From assembly GCF_000739555.1 (NCBI RefSeq), contig NZ_BBJN01000029.1, forward strand, positions 1 to 64,000: DNA of 64,000 nucleotides. Reading direction: 5' to 3'. The stretch is from Halolamina rubra (GTDB taxonomy: Archaea > Halobacteriota > Halobacteria > Halobacteriales > Haloferacaceae). Positions 43,601 through 51,855 of the stretch are shown here, piece by piece. The translations under genes and the position numbers were made by a program. The notes beneath the pieces were generated by a model that was not told the DNA's origin, did no database searches, and saw only the letters and a program-made list of their open reading frames with translations. The first letter of the stretch is position 1, and every line of letters begins with the position of its first letter.

Positions 43601-43879
43601 TCACCACGTCTCGACGACGCCCTCGCGCACGTCCTCGGCACAGCCCCGGCAGTCCGGGTGGTCGGCGTCGAAGCAGGCCGGTCGTCCCTCGGCGTCGACC
43701 TCGACGGCGCGGCGGTCGGCGTGGCGCCGGCAGACGAGCTTCGCCCGGCCCTGCTCGTCGGTCGGGAGGTCGAACTCGGCGGGCGCACGCCCCGTCTCGT
43801 ACGCCTCGCGGGCCTCCTCGAACTGCTTGCCCGCGTTCCGGAGCTTCGTCCGGATGAACCGTTCGAGGCGGTCGTCCAT
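43601..43879 (-). CDS. Small cysteine/histidine-rich protein (DUF7091-like)
   Basis: A 92-residue protein started at MDDRLERFIRTKLRNAGKQFEEAREAYE. The second half has C-x-R-H, CFDADHPDCRGC and neighbouring acids that could hold one zinc. It resembles haloarchaeal DUF7091 proteins; function unknown. A longer frame upstream has no support. Confidence 0.75.
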   Translation of the reverse strand: MDDRLERFIRTKLRNAGKQFEEAREAYETGRAPAEFDLPTDEQGRAKLVCRRHADRRAVEVDAEGRPACFDADHPDCRGCAEDVREGVVETW

Positions 43880-44021
43880 GGCGGACCGTGGCGGGCCGGA
43901 CCCAAAGAGCCGTCGCCCCGGCGCGTCGACGCCCCCGGCGCGTTCACGCGCCTGGGTTCGAAAGCCCCTCACGTCGACACCCGGGCCGCTCGACGTTTCA
44001 GTTCCACCCCGGTGGCGGAAT

Positions 44022-44029
44022 CTTAAATA
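44022..44029 (+). promoter_or_regulatory. TATA box for the rpa operon
   Basis: CTTAAATA lies about 60 bp before the ATG at 44088, so the transcript should have a 5' leader of about 35 nt, in contrast to the leaderless genes around it. Confidence 0.6.
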
Positions 44030-44052
44030 CCGTTAGGAACCAACCAGCGTAC

Positions 44053-44079
44053 GCCTCCCAACGAAACACAGGCGGAGGC
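44053..44079 (+). promoter_or_regulatory. Hairpin that could mask the rpa ribosome-binding site
   Basis: GCCTCC (44053-44058) is complementary to GGAGGC (44074-44079) with a 15-nt loop. GGAGG at 44074-44078 is a good Shine-Dalgarno sequence nine bases before the ATG at 44088. Pairing would block it, so translation of the single-strand-binding protein may be adjustable. This is inferred from sequence only. Confidence 0.4.
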
Positions 44080-44087
44080 AGGCAACC

Positions 44088-45017
44088 ATGAGCGAACTCG
44101 AGTCACACGCAGCGGCGATAGCCGAACAGTTCTCGGACCACCTAGACATCACCCAGGAGGACGTCGAGGAGCGCCTCGAGACCCTGGTGGAGGAGTACCG
44201 CGTCCCCCTCGACGAGGCCCGGCGCAGCGTCGAGAGTCAGTACCTCGACGAGGCCGACCTCGAGCGCGAGGAGCTCGGCAGCGGCGACAGCGAGCTCGTC
44301 CAGCTGGGCGACATCGACGAGGACGAGCAGTGGATCGACCTCCGCGTGAAGGTCGCGGATCTCTGGGAGCCCGGCCACGAGTCCATCGCGCAGGTGGGCC
44401 TGCTGGGCGACGAGAGCGGGACGATGAAGTTCGTCGCGTTCGACACCTCGGACCTCCCCGAACTGGAGGAGGGGGCGAGCTACGCCCTCTCGAACGTCGT
44501 CACCGACGAGTACGAGGGGAGCTTCTCGGTGAAGCTCAACAGGACGACCACGATCACCGAACTCGACGAGGAGGTCGAGGTCGGCGACGACGCCGTCACC
44601 GTCGAGGGCGCGCTGGTCGACGTGCAGTCCGGCTCCGGGCTGATCAAGCGCTGCCCCGAGGACGACTGCACGCGCGTGCTCCAGAACGGTCGCTGCTCCG
44701 AGCACGGCCAGGTCGACGGCGAGTTCGACCTCCGGATCAAGGCCGTGCTGGACGACGGCCAGTCGGTCCACGAAGTCATCTTCGACAAGGAGACCACCGA
44801 GGAACTGACCGGGATCGACCTCGAGGAGGCCAAGCAGATGGCCACCGACGCCCTCGACACGACCGTCGTCGTCGAGGAGATGCAGGGCGACCTGCTGGGC
44901 CACTACTTCGAGGTGTCCGGCCCCGTGTTCGGGCGCTACGTGCTCGTCGACGCGTTCGAGCGCCTGGACGGGCCGGCCGATCCCGAGAGCGCGCTGATCA
45001 AAGCGAGGTCGATCTAA
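44088..45017 (+). CDS. rpa3: Replication protein A (single-stranded DNA-binding, RPA3-type)
   Basis: A 309-residue archaeal RPA. It has an N-terminal helical region, one OB fold (about 70-165; QWIDLRVKVADLWEPGHESIAQVGLLGDESGTMKFVAF), a zinc finger CPEDDCTRVLQNGRCSEHG (about 190-208) and a C-terminal OB-like region. Length and layout match Haloferax RPA3 rather than the longer RPA1/RPA2. It is immediately followed by its RPA-associated protein gene, the same pair order as in Haloferax. Binds ssDNA in replication and repair. Confidence 0.93.
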   Translation: MSELESHAAAIAEQFSDHLDITQEDVEERLETLVEEYRVPLDEARRSVESQYLDEADLEREELGSGDSELVQLGDIDEDEQWIDLRVKVADLWEPGHESIAQVGLLGDESGTMKFVAFDTSDLPELEEGASYALSNVVTDEYEGSFSVKLNRTTTITELDEEVEVGDDAVTVEGALVDVQSGSGLIKRCPEDDCTRVLQNGRCSEHGQVDGEFDLRIKAVLDDGQSVHEVIFDKETTEELTGIDLEEAKQMATDALDTTVVVEEMQGDLLGHYFEVSGPVFGRYVLVDAFERLDGPADPESALIKARSI

Positions 45018-45623
45018 ATGTCCGCAAACGCCCCCATGCGCGAAGTCGCACGCCGCGTCTTCGCCGCCGAGTTCAACGACGCCAGCCACACGTTCAAGGA
45101 GTCCGACGACGAGCGCGCCCCGGCCTACCAGCTGCTCCCGACGGGGGAGAAGGCCAACCGCGTGTTCTTCGTCGGCACCCTGACCGAGAAGGAGGACATC
45201 GGCGAGGACAACGAGTACTGGCGGGGTCGCATCGTCGACCCGACGGGGACGTTCTTCGTCTACGCTGGCCAGTACCAGCCCGAGGCCGCCTCCACGCTGC
45301 GTGATCTCGAACCGCCTGCCTACGTCGCGGTCGTCGGCAAGCCGCGAACGTACGAGACCGACGACGGCAACGTGAACGTCTCGGTCCGCCCCGAGTCGAT
45401 CACGGTCGTCGACGCCGCGACCCGGGACCGCTGGGTCGTCGAGACCGCCGAACGCACGGTCGAGCGCGTCGCCGCCTTCGACGACGAAGGGAACGAGTAC
45501 GCCCGGATGGCCGCGGACCGCTACGACGCCGACCCCGACCGCTACCGCGAGGCCGCCGTCGAGGCGCTCCGCGGGATGGACGAGGACGGCGAGGCCGACG
45601 AGCAGGCCGAACCGACCGCGTAG
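45018..45623 (+). CDS. rpap3: RPA-associated protein
   Basis: A 201-residue protein of the COG3390 type whose ATG directly abuts the rpa stop codon. It shows an OB-like stretch ANRVFFVGTLTEKEDIGEDNEYWRGRIVDPTGTFFVYAGQYQPEAA and an acidic tail. In Haloferax the rpa and rpap products work together in DNA repair, and I infer the same here. Confidence 0.93.
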   Translation: MSANAPMREVARRVFAAEFNDASHTFKESDDERAPAYQLLPTGEKANRVFFVGTLTEKEDIGEDNEYWRGRIVDPTGTFFVYAGQYQPEAASTLRDLEPPAYVAVVGKPRTYETDDGNVNVSVRPESITVVDAATRDRWVVETAERTVERVAAFDDEGNEYARMAADRYDADPDRYREAAVEALRGMDEDGEADEQAEPTA

Positions 45624-45778
45624 TCCGGCCACCCGGTCTTTCGAGTTCTTTTCAGCCCGGACAGCGCAGTCCGAACCGGTAGCGGCTAAGTGAGTCGGGA
45701 CACACGGGCGGGTATGGACAGCCGTGCCCGCGCCGAGAGAATCGCCCGAGAGCGACGCGCCCGACCCGCGGAGCGCCG

Positions 45779-46918
45779 ATGCGCGTAGCCGTCGTCGGCG
45801 GCGGCGCCGTCGGCGTCACCGCGGCCCACGACCTCGCACGGGGCGGCGCCGACGTGCGCCTCTACGAGCGCGACGAGGAGCTGGGCGACGACCGGACCCG
45901 CCCCCGCGACCGGATCGAGGGGAGCTCCCACCGCGCGGCGGGCGTGCTCGCGCCGCGGCCGACCGACGCCGTCGGCGCCGAGATCGCGAGCCGGGCGATG
46001 GACCGCTTCGAGTGGCTGAGCGAGCGCGACCACCGGTTCTCGGTCGAAGCCACGCCGCAGGTGACCCTCGTCGACGCCGACGCCGAGCGGAAGCAGGCCG
46101 CGCTCCGCGAGCAGATCGACGCCGCCCGGGAACAGGGCGTCGACGTGGCCTGCCACGAGCCCGCGGCGATCGCCGACCGGTTTCCCGAACTCGACCTCTC
46201 GGGGGTCGGCCTCGCAGCCGTGACCGAGCGCGCGGCGTACGCCACGCCGGGGCCGGGCGCGTACGTCGCGGCGATGGCCGACCGCGCGCGCGACGTCGGC
46301 GTCGACTGCTGGACGGGCGTCGAGGCGGGCGTCTCCCACCGCGGCGACGGCCCCCGGGTCGACGGCGAGCGCTTCGACGCCGTCGTCGTCGCCGGCGGCG
46401 GCTGGACCAAGCGCGTGCTGGCGCCGACGGGGATCCAGCTCCCGCTCAAACCGTACCGCGTGCAGGCGCTCGTCTCCGAGGGAGAGTACGACGGGCCGAT
46501 GGTGCTCGACACCGACGCCGGCGTCTACTTCCGCCCGCACCCGGAGGGGCTGCTCGCGGGCGACGGCACCGTCCCCGAGGAGTGCGACCCGGACGGCTGG
46601 GAGCCCCGCGGCGACGACTGGTTCGTCGACGGCGCCGTCGACGCCGTGGCGAGCCGGACCGGCCACGACGCCGGCGCCGACGCCGCGTGGGCCGGCATCG
46701 CGACGGCGACGCCCGACCACGAGCCGCTGCTGGGCGAGGTGGAGTCGGACCTCTACGTCGCGACCGGCTGGCAGGGCCACGGGTTCCTCCGGGCGCCCGC
46801 GACGGGCGAGGCGCTCGCGAAGCAGGTGCTCGGGGAGCGCGAGCCGATCGAGAAGTACGCCCCCTCGCGGTTCGAGGGGGTGCCCGAGTTCGCCGTCGAA
46901 GAAGGGATGTCGCTGTAG
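45779..46918 (+). CDS. FAD-dependent oxidoreductase (DAO/glycine-oxidase-like)
   Basis: A 379-residue flavoprotein. MRVAVVGGGAVGVTAAHDLARGGADVRLYERDEELG is the GxGxxG Rossmann FAD site, SSHRAAGVLAP the second flavin contact, and ATGWQGHGFLRAPATGEALAKQVLG the C-terminal flavin-binding segment of the D-amino-acid-oxidase superfamily. Substrate is probably an amine or amino acid; not resolvable. A short upstream frame at 45715 was not accepted as a gene. Confidence 0.9.
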   Translation: MRVAVVGGGAVGVTAAHDLARGGADVRLYERDEELGDDRTRPRDRIEGSSHRAAGVLAPRPTDAVGAEIASRAMDRFEWLSERDHRFSVEATPQVTLVDADAERKQAALREQIDAAREQGVDVACHEPAAIADRFPELDLSGVGLAAVTERAAYATPGPGAYVAAMADRARDVGVDCWTGVEAGVSHRGDGPRVDGERFDAVVVAGGGWTKRVLAPTGIQLPLKPYRVQALVSEGEYDGPMVLDTDAGVYFRPHPEGLLAGDGTVPEECDPDGWEPRGDDWFVDGAVDAVASRTGHDAGADAAWAGIATATPDHEPLLGEVESDLYVATGWQGHGFLRAPATGEALAKQVLGEREPIEKYAPSRFEGVPEFAVEEGMSL

Positions 46919-46919
46919 A

Positions 46920-47402
46920 TTACGCCTCGTCGCCGTCCGGGGCGTCCTCGCCCCCGATCTCCGCCTCGTCCTCGGGCTCCGTTTCGTCCTCGCCCTCGGC
47001 GTCCAGCGGCACGTCGGTCGCGTCGGCGTCCTTCGGGATGCGGACCTTGAGCGTCCCGTTCTCGGTGAGCGTCGCGTCGGCGCCGCCGGCGTCGACGATG
47101 GCGTCCGGCGGGAGGCGTGCCCGCCCGGAGAGCGCCAGCCCGCGGCCGGGGAACCGCGTCTCGAACTCCTCGTGGAACGCCCGGAAGCGGTCGGCCCGCA
47201 CCTGCACCTCGCCGTCGACGAACCGCACCTGCACGTCCGAGGGCTCGACGCCGGGCGCGTCGAACACGACGAGGTAGGCGTCCTCGCTCTCCAGCAGGTC
47301 GTACGGCAGCGGCTTGCGCTCCTGCACGCGGCTCACGCCGCGGCCGACACGCTCCATCACCGCGTCGACGGCCGAGCCGCCGATATCGCCGAGCTTCGTC
47401 AT
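46920..47402 (-). CDS. Hsp20/alpha-crystallin small heat-shock protein
   Basis: A 160-residue chaperone. The core LLESEDAYLVVFDAPGVEPSDVQVRFVDGEVQVRADRF ... LTENGTLKVRIPKD is the alpha-crystallin domain. The tail is highly acidic, and the IxI oligomerisation motif is not evident. The ATG overlaps the stop of the upstream zinc-finger gene (ATGA), so the pair is co-translated. Confidence 0.9.
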   Translation of the reverse strand: MTKLGDIGGSAVDAVMERVGRGVSRVQERKPLPYDLLESEDAYLVVFDAPGVEPSDVQVRFVDGEVQVRADRFRAFHEEFETRFPGRGLALSGRARLPPDAIVDAGGADATLTENGTLKVRIPKDADATDVPLDAEGEDETEPEDEAEIGGEDAPDGDEA

Positions 47403-47557
47403 AGCTCGATCGCCTCCAGGCAGTCGGTCCCCCCACACAGCGGACAGGAGAGATCCGCGACGGAGTGGTCGTCGGCGATGTCGTACGTGTAGTGGTTCTC
47501 AAACATGTCGAGCTCGCAGTCGTCGCTCGTACACTTGACCTCCTTCGTGGCGGGCAT
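47399..47557 (-). CDS. 52-residue zinc-finger micro-protein (DUF7559-like)
   Basis: MPATKEVKCTSDDCELDMFENHYTYDIADD followed by a CPLCGGTDC knuckle: two C-x4-C or C-x2-C pairs that can hold a single zinc. It is started at the ATG with complement 47555-47557; a longer upstream frame is proline-rich noise. It overlaps hsp20 by four bases. The function is unknown. Confidence 0.78.
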   Translation of the reverse strand: MPATKEVKCTSDDCELDMFENHYTYDIADDHSVADLSCPLCGGTDCLEAIEL

Positions 47558-47685
47558 CGTACCCGGTCGTTCGGGCGCCGGCGGCTTAAACGGGGCGGGC
47601 ACCGGGTCGTTTCGAGCGGTGTCTGTGCCCCCAGCCGGCTCCTGCGCGGCGCAAGGCCGAAACCGTCGGCCGCCCAACTGGGCGT

Positions 47686-48042
47686 ATGGCCAAGCCGCGG
47701 CTGGTGTACGACGACGACTGCGGGTTCTGTACGTGGTGTGCCGCCGTCGGCGCGCGCTACGGCGACGTGGAGCCGGTCGCGTTCTCGGCGCTGTCGCCCG
47801 ACCAGCGAGCCCGCCTCCCCGAGAACTGGCGGGAGTCGACGCACCTGCTGACCGACGACGCCGTCTACTCCGCGGGCGCCGCCGTCCAGGGCGTGCTGGT
47901 CCGGATGAGCGTCCTCTTCGTGCCGGTGTTCTGGCTGCTGGAGAAGCTACCGGGGTACGACCGGCTGCGCGAGTGGTGCTACCGGTGGGGCGCGAACCGC
48001 CGGGCGCGGTGGGGGAAGCTCGTCAGCCGCGAGTCGCTATAA
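47686..48042 (+). CDS. DCC-family (DUF393) thiol oxidoreductase-like protein
   Basis: A 118-residue protein with the family-defining VYDDDCGFCTWCAAV, a CxxC pair in a thioredoxin-like fold. A hydrophobic segment (VLVRMSVLFVPVFWLLEKLPG) and the ending WCYRWGANRR follow. Predicted thiol-disulfide activity; target unknown. Its 3' end overlaps the convergent gene by six bases. Confidence 0.88.
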   Translation: MAKPRLVYDDDCGFCTWCAAVGARYGDVEPVAFSALSPDQRARLPENWRESTHLLTDDAVYSAGAAVQGVLVRMSVLFVPVFWLLEKLPGYDRLREWCYRWGANRRARWGKLVSRESL

Positions 48043-48393
48043 CTCGTCGCGGACCGCCGCCAGCACGCTCCGGCAGGTCGCGCGGTCCCGCAGCGGCGCG
48101 CCGGCGAGATACTCCGAGAGCAGCTCCCGGACGAGCAGCAGCGCCTCGCGGTCGAGCCGGAGCGGCTCGTCGCCCTCGAGCGCGTCGAGCAGCTCGAGCG
48201 CGGCCGCGGGTTTCCCCTCCATCGCCGGCTCCTCCTCGTCGGCCGAGTCGGGGAACCCCCCGTCGTCGGCCGCCGGCTCCGTCGTGTCGTCCGTCCGTTC
48301 GTCGAGATACTGCAGGAGGGCTGCGTGGAGCACCCACTGCTCCTCGTCGCCGAGATCGAGGCGGGCACCGTCGTCGTGTTTCGGATCGGCCAT
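48037..48393 (-). CDS. Acidic haloarchaeal hypothetical protein (DUF7853-like)
   Basis: A 118-residue protein started at MADPKHDDGARLDLGDEEQWVLHAALLQYLDER. It has an acidic linker in the middle and a helical C-terminus (REALLLVRELLSEYLAGAPLRDRATCRSVLAAVRDEL). No catalytic motif is seen; function unknown. It lies 48 bp downstream of the phosphotransferase gene on the same strand. Confidence 0.7.
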   Translation of the reverse strand: MADPKHDDGARLDLGDEEQWVLHAALLQYLDERTDDTTEPAADDGGFPDSADEEEPAMEGKPAAALELLDALEGDEPLRLDREALLLVRELLSEYLAGAPLRDRATCRSVLAAVRDEL

Positions 48394-48441
48394 CGGCCTT
48401 GTCGACTCTCTTTCGGCCAGACGGGTATAGTTACGCATCGG

Positions 48442-49398
48442 TTACACCCCCCGTTCGTTCCGGAGCGACCCGAGCCGGTCGCGGATCGAGGCGGCGAGGC
48501 GCCGCGCACGGCGGGCGACGGCCTGGGCCGAGTCCCGATCCCCGCGCTGGAGGTGGAGCGATCGGAGGTAGGAGAGCCCGTTACAGAGCGTCAGCGCCTC
48601 GCGGCGCCGATCGAACCCCGCGGGGAGCGGCCGGACCGACTCGTACGCCTCGCGGAACGCCGCCTCCGGCACGTCGTGGTCGACGCCGGGGCCGAACACG
48701 GGGAGGACGGTCCGCAGGTAGTCCCACTCCGCCGGCGCCGCGAGGGCGTGCTCGAAGTCGATGACTGCGGCGACTGTCCCGCCGGTTTCGAGCCCCACGT
48801 GCTCCCCGAAGTAGTTGCCGTGACACAGCACCGCGTCGCCCGCGGCGTCGAACAGGTCGCGGTGCTCGCGCACCCACCCCAGCACGTCCCGCGCCAGCTC
48901 GCCGTAGCCCACGCCGTCGAGGAACCGGGCGCGCCGCTCCAGGAGTGCGATCAGCGTGTCGCTCCAGCACGGGTTCGACTCGACCGGGGGCGTCGTCGGG
49001 TCGTCGACGGCGCTCGCCGGCCGGAGGCGACCGGGCCAGCCGATCTCGGCCGTCTCGGCGTGCAGCGTCGCCAGCCCCCGACCGAGCGCCCGGATCCGAG
49101 CCTCGTCGCACGTCGGTGTTCCGTCCGGAACTGCGTCGACCCAGCGCGCCACGAAGTGGTCGTCGCCGACGGCGAGCAGTTCGGGCACGGGGACGCTCGT
49201 GGATTCGGCGACGTACCGCATCGCCGCCGCCTCGCGGCCGAGGGTGGCCTCCGGGTGGGTTTCGAGCTTACAGACCGCGCGCTCGCCCCGGAACCGGACC
49301 TCGTAGGTGACGTGCGGGCGGACGCGGTGGAGTTCGCGAACGATTCCGTACTGGTCGGTGTGGGCCGATAGGGCGCTGTGAACGTCGGTTTCGGTCAT
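48442..49398 (-). CDS. Aminoglycoside-phosphotransferase-like kinase
   Basis: A 318-residue protein of the APH/choline-kinase fold. VLCHGNYFGEHVGLETGGTVAAVIDFEHALAAPAEWDYLR contains the Brenner-type HGN catalytic loop and the IDFE metal-binding Asp. The N-lobe Lys lies in RAVCKLETHPEATLGREAAAM. It probably phosphorylates a small hydroxylated metabolite; it should not be read as drug resistance. Confidence 0.87.
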   Translation of the reverse strand: MTETDVHSALSAHTDQYGIVRELHRVRPHVTYEVRFRGERAVCKLETHPEATLGREAAAMRYVAESTSVPVPELLAVGDDHFVARWVDAVPDGTPTCDEARIRALGRGLATLHAETAEIGWPGRLRPASAVDDPTTPPVESNPCWSDTLIALLERRARFLDGVGYGELARDVLGWVREHRDLFDAAGDAVLCHGNYFGEHVGLETGGTVAAVIDFEHALAAPAEWDYLRTVLPVFGPGVDHDVPEAAFREAYESVRPLPAGFDRRREALTLCNGLSYLRSLHLQRGDRDSAQAVARRARRLAASIRDRLGSLRNERGV

Positions 49399-49890
49399 GG
49401 TGAGCGCCGCGTGACGGGCGGCGGCCGGCCGGGACGGTGCAGCGGCTCCGGCCGGGAGAAGACGGGTTGGTAATTAGTGATACTGCATAAGTAGTTTCTG
49501 TTTTACGGAACTCCTGTGACCCCTGGTTGTTGACTCCAGTAACAGCATCTCGTTCGTTGACCACTTGCGACCGCAGTTTGCCGGACACAGGGTCCGGCAC
49601 AGCACGGAGTCCCCACCCCTCCCCCCGCGGCCGGCGACCGCTGCCGGCCGCGAGGCGTCCACCACCACCGCACTGCGGTCGCGGTCGGCACGAAGCGGTC
49701 GCGCCTCCGTGCGCGATCCAAGCGCGAGGGACGACCGACTGAGCGGAGCGAAGGAGGGAGCCGGCTGGGGAGGCCTGAGGGCTGTGCCGGGCGGTGCGGT
49801 CGCAAGTTGTCTAGCTCACTCCGCGGTGATGTTCACATCGCTATCAGCGAAATCCAGTCAACGACGGCCCCACCAGAACGGGAAAACTGG
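49399..49890. other. Gene-free spacer holding repeat copy 3
   Basis: No supportable gene in 492 bp. A modest AT-richer stretch (about 49465-49505, with TAATTAGTGATACTGC) may hold the minus-strand promoter of the phosphotransferase gene. The remainder is the long repeat copy at 49545-49837. Confidence 0.7.
49545..49837 (-). repeat. Dispersed structured repeat, copy 3 (longest)
   Basis: Same orientation as 1108-1350 and reverse of 13434-13562. It carries the first stem as CGCGGCCGGC (49626-49635) and GCCGGCCGCG (49643-49652), the second hairpin GCCGGAC/GTCCGGC at 49580-49598, and the outer blocks shared with copy 1 (GCGAGGGACGAC, GGCTGGGGAGGC, ACTCCGCGGTGA). It lies downstream of the acyl-CoA dehydrogenase gene and upstream of the phosphotransferase gene. 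Confidence 0.75.
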
Positions 49891-51054
49891 TTACTCGTAG
49901 GCCGGGATCCCCGTCAGATCCTCGCCGAGAATCAGCGTGTGGATGTCGTGGGTGCCCTCGTACGTGTACACCGTCTCCAGGTTCGCCATGTGCCGCATCG
50001 GCGAGTGGTCGGCGACGATCCCGTTACCGCCGAGCATCTCCCGCGCCACCGGCGCCTGCTCGCGGGCCATCCGGACGTTGTTGCGCTTCGCCATCGAGAC
50101 GTGCTGGGGCCGGAGGTCGCCGCGCTCCTTCAGTTCGGCGAGGCGGTAGGCCAGCAGCTGGGCGGTGGTGATCTGGGTCGCCATCTCCGCCAGCTTCTGC
50201 TGCTGGAGCTGGAATCGCCCGATCGGGCCGCCGAACTGCTCTCGGTCGGTGGCGTACTGGCGGGCGGTCTCGAAGCAGTCCCGCGCGGCGCCGACGGCGC
50301 CCCAGGCAATCCCGTAGCGCGCCTGGGTGAGACAGGAGAGCGGGCCCTTCATCCCCTCGACGTTCGGCAGGACGGCGTCCTCCGGCACGTGCACGTCCTG
50401 CAGGCTGATCTCGCCGGTGATCGACGCCCGCAGCGAGAGCTTCTCGTCGATCTTGTTCGTCGTCACGCCGTCGCGGTCCGTCTCGACGAGGAACCCGCGG
50501 ACCGGGGTGCCCTCCGCGGAGCGGTCCTTCGCCCAGACGACCGCCACGTCGGCGATCGGTGAGTTGGTGATCCACGTCTTCGAGCCGTTGAGCACGTACT
50601 CGCCGCCCTCCTTCACGGCGTGGGTCTCCATCGCGCTGGGGTTCGAGCCGTGTTCCGGCTCCGTGAGCCCGAAGCAGCCGACCGCCTCGCCGGCGCCGAG
50701 GTCGGGCAGCCAGCGCTCCTTCTGCTCCTCGCTGCCGAACGCATGGATCGGGTACATCACCAGCGCGCCCTGCACGGAGGCCATCGAGCGCAGGCCGGAG
50801 TCACACGCCTCGAGCTCCTGCATCAGCAGGCCGTACGCGGTCTCGGAGACGTTCGGCGAGCCGTACCCCTCGAGGTTGGGCGCGTAGAAGCCGAGCTCGC
50901 CCATCTCCTCGATCAGCTCCGTGGGGAACGTGCCGTCGATCCAGTGCTGGCCGATGTCGTCCCGAACCTCCTCCTCGACGAAGCGACGCGCGGTGTCACG
51001 GATCAGCCGCTCCTCCTCGTCGAGGTCGCCCTCCAGTCCGACGTAGTCGAGCAT
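49891..51054 (-). CDS. Acyl-CoA dehydrogenase (glutaryl-CoA-dehydrogenase-like)
   Basis: A 387-residue FAD enzyme. CFGLTEPEHGSNPSAMETHAV is the flavin-contact signature, WITNSPIADVAVVWAKD the substrate loop, and TYEGTHDIHTLILG carries the catalytic Glu at the position used by glutaryl-CoA dehydrogenases. It passes electrons to ETF. Started at MLDYVGLEGDL; six more residues are possible upstream. The FadF-like protein at 60939-63101 could be the downstream electron acceptor. Confidence 0.93.
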   Translation of the reverse strand: MLDYVGLEGDLDEEERLIRDTARRFVEEEVRDDIGQHWIDGTFPTELIEEMGELGFYAPNLEGYGSPNVSETAYGLLMQELEACDSGLRSMASVQGALVMYPIHAFGSEEQKERWLPDLGAGEAVGCFGLTEPEHGSNPSAMETHAVKEGGEYVLNGSKTWITNSPIADVAVVWAKDRSAEGTPVRGFLVETDRDGVTTNKIDEKLSLRASITGEISLQDVHVPEDAVLPNVEGMKGPLSCLTQARYGIAWGAVGAARDCFETARQYATDREQFGGPIGRFQLQQQKLAEMATQITTAQLLAYRLAELKERGDLRPQHVSMAKRNNVRMAREQAPVAREMLGGNGIVADHSPMRHMANLETVYTYEGTHDIHTLILGEDLTGIPAYE

Positions 51055-51103
51055 AGTGGTACTGCGGTACAAGGGGGCAAAAGGGGTTCGCTATCCCCGG
51101 CCG

Positions 51104-51813
51104 CTACGCGCTGGCTTCCTCGGCGGCGACCCGCTCGGCGTACCGCGTGAAGTTCTCGAACAGCCGCTTAGTCTCGCAGGCGGCCTCGTAGTTGGCGGGC
51201 GTGATCTCGTCGAGCACGGCGTCGACGCGCTCGTCGCCGACGCTGTCGCGCTTGTCCTCGGTCACCTCGCGGGCGGTCTCGACGTCGTACTCGGGGTGGA
51301 ACTGCACGCCCCAGGCGTGTCCCGCGCGGAACGCGTGGACGCCGTAGTCGTTCTCCGCGAGCAGCGCCGCCTCGGGCGGCAGGTCGACGACGGTGTCGCC
51401 GTGGGTGGTGAACGCGAGGAACGCCTCGCCCAGCCCGTCGAGCAGTTCGTCGTCGGCGGCCTCGGGGCGGCGCTCGATCTCGTTGTAGCCGATCTCGAAC
51501 CCGTCCATCCCCGCGACGCGGCCGCCCAGCGCCTCCGCGAGCACCTGGTGGCCGTAACAGACGCCGAGGATCGGGATCCCGCGCTCGTGGGCCTCGGCGA
51601 CCCAGTCGACCAGCGGCGGGATCCACGCCTCGTCCCAGTAGACGGACGCGCGGGAGCCAGTGACGACGACGCCGTCGAACGCGTGGTCGGCGGGGAGTTG
51701 GCCGTCGGTCACGTCGAACTCTGCGAGGTCGCGTCGAGCTCGCGCCGGAAGTTGCGACTGGTGTTCTCGTCGCCGTGGGCCGCGTGCAGCAGCGCGAAGC
51801 GAAGCCTGCTCAT
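51104..51813 (-). CDS. Class I glutamine amidotransferase (GMP-synthase-like) with a one-base frameshift
   Basis: A 236-residue stand-alone amidotransferase after correction. GIPILGVCYGHQVLAEALGG has the nucleophile Cys, and WGVQFHPEYDVETA the His-x-Glu of the triad. The start MSRLRFALLHAAHGDENTSRNF is in a different frame from the rest; joining them needs one base at GACGC-GACC near 51731 (span 710 bp). Family members act on gamma-glutamyl or other amides; the partner is not visible. It lies 42 bp downstream of the phosphoribosyltransferase gene on the same strand. Confidence 0.83.
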
Positions 51814-51855
51814 GGCTACAGGTGGGTGACGCCGCGAAAAGACGCTTTCGGGGGT

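Noticed and set aside
45715-45789. 24-codon frame upstream of the FAD oxidoreductase
   Set aside because: Arg/Ala-rich with no conservation signal, and it overlaps the oxidoreductase start out of frame.
48442-49398. Antibiotic-resistance kinase
   Set aside because: The fold is aminoglycoside-phosphotransferase-like, but many such kinases act on metabolites and nothing nearby suggests drug resistance.
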